Below the pieces are notes generated by a model. It was not told where the DNA came from and searched no databases. It saw only the letters and a list, made by a program, of their open reading frames with translations. Shown here piece after piece: positions 22,226 to 22,600 of a stretch of 22,600 bases of DNA. Source of the stretch: JAQGLW01 sp035995725 (lineage in GTDB: Bacteria > Pseudomonadota > Gammaproteobacteria > Burkholderiales > Burkholderiaceae_D); contig DASYKE010000060.1 in the NCBI GenBank assembly GCA_035995725.1, positions 1-22,600 of the forward strand, given 5' to 3'. The position numbers were made by a program, and so were the translations under genes. Positions within the stretch are counted from its first letter, which is position 1. The number at the start of each line of letters is the position of its first letter.

Positions 22226-22600
22226 ATGAAATCCAATCCCATCAAAGCCAATCGCATCAAATCCTGTGTCATATGGTCGCTGTCAAGCGTCTCCTTCGTC
22301 CTGCTCGCGTCCTGCGGGGGCGGCGGGGGAGGCGACGGCAATACAACAACACTAGCCGCCTCCACGGCCACGGCGGCGTCAACCGCTCCAGGCTTTACCG
22401 CTTCGTTGTCGGGTGCGCAGGAAACACCGCCGAATTCAAGCGCCGCCACGGGTATGGGTACCGTCACCATCGACCCGGCCACCAAGGCATTCACGGCCAA
22501 CGTCTTCACTACCGGCATTGCCGGCACGGCCGCCCATATACATGATGGCGCGCCCGGCGTGGCCGGCCCGATCATCATCCCGCTGGCCGAGACTGCGCCG
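22226..22600 (+). CDS. CHRD-domain lipoprotein, N-terminal part
   Basis: 125 codons visible, continuing beyond the window. Lipoprotein signal with lipobox LLASC (Cys30) followed by a Gly-rich linker and a low-complexity Thr/Ala stretch. The CHRD (chordin-like) domain starts about residue 53: FTASLSGAQETPPNSSAATGMGTVTIDP, then ANVFTTGIAGTAAHIHDGAPGVAGPIIIPL, containing the hallmark HIH motif. CHRD domains are found in secreted bacterial proteins of unknown function. Located after the sigma/anti-sigma pair, it is a likely regulon member. GAGG lies 8 bases before the ATG. Confidence 0.88.
   Translation, partial: MKSNPIKANRIKSCVIWSLSSVSFVLLASCGGGGGGDGNTTTLAASTATAASTAPGFTASLSGAQETPPNSSAATGMGTVTIDPATKAFTANVFTTGIAGTAAHIHDGAPGVAGPIIIPLAETAP

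Overview
The window looks like the chromosome of a betaproteobacterium of the Burkholderiales, most probably an Oxalobacteraceae member (Herbaspirillum/Herminiimonas/Noviherbaspirillum-like). This is inferred from the Burkholderiales-type trimeric porin, the CzcE-family lipoproteins, GC-rich coding and family composition. No sequence search could be run. No rRNA, tRNA, CRISPR array, intact insertion sequence or prophage was seen.

Layout. 1-2379 (minus): the N-terminal part of a porin and a secreted di-haem cytochrome c peroxidase/MauG-family protein, separated by a terminator. 2493-4086: a dispersed repeat, a degenerate receiver-domain protein (+) and a convergent sensor-domain/receiver fusion (minus). 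4087-4972: a gene-poor, repeat-scarred stretch holding a HigA antitoxin remnant. 4973-5194: a small protein with a double-glycine leader-like N-terminus. 5290-6105 and 9009-9623: two diverged copies of one block (phased GTTAAT boxes, tandem terminators, CzcE-like lipoprotein). Between them lie the sulfite dehydrogenase genes sorA-sorB (minus), a small possible winged-helix protein and a Cys-rich membrane-anchored protein. 9745-12955: a persulfide-response cluster. On the minus strand it holds a BigR/SqrR-type ArsR regulator, two YeeE/YedE half-transporters and a DUF599 membrane protein. Divergently on the plus strand are an ETHE1-type persulfide dioxygenase and a Blh-type phosphatase-fold protein. 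13080-14207: an NTF2-like (DUF1348) protein and a divergent TetR regulator sharing two near-identical palindromic operators. 14204-15222: a frameshifted right-handed beta-helix protein. 15245-19861 (minus): a complete branched-chain amino acid/amide-type ABC operon, substrate-binding protein, LivH, a LivM-LivG fusion and LivF. 20731-22600: an ECF sigma factor, a membrane anti-sigma factor and the start of a CHRD-domain lipoprotein.

The strongest functional theme is sulfur oxidation. The thiol-sensing repressor, sulfane-sulfur transporters and persulfide dioxygenase would turn persulfide into sulfite. About 4 kb away, the periplasmic SorAB pair would oxidise sulfite to sulfate and pass electrons to cytochrome c. 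No sulfide:quinone reductase is visible. The most unusual observations are the duplicated CzcE block with its phased repeats (possibly an independent small transcript), the CzcE lipoprotein placed in the sor operon, the double-Gly peptide, an 18-bp perfect palindrome between sorA and the small divergent gene, and the LivM-LivG fusion.
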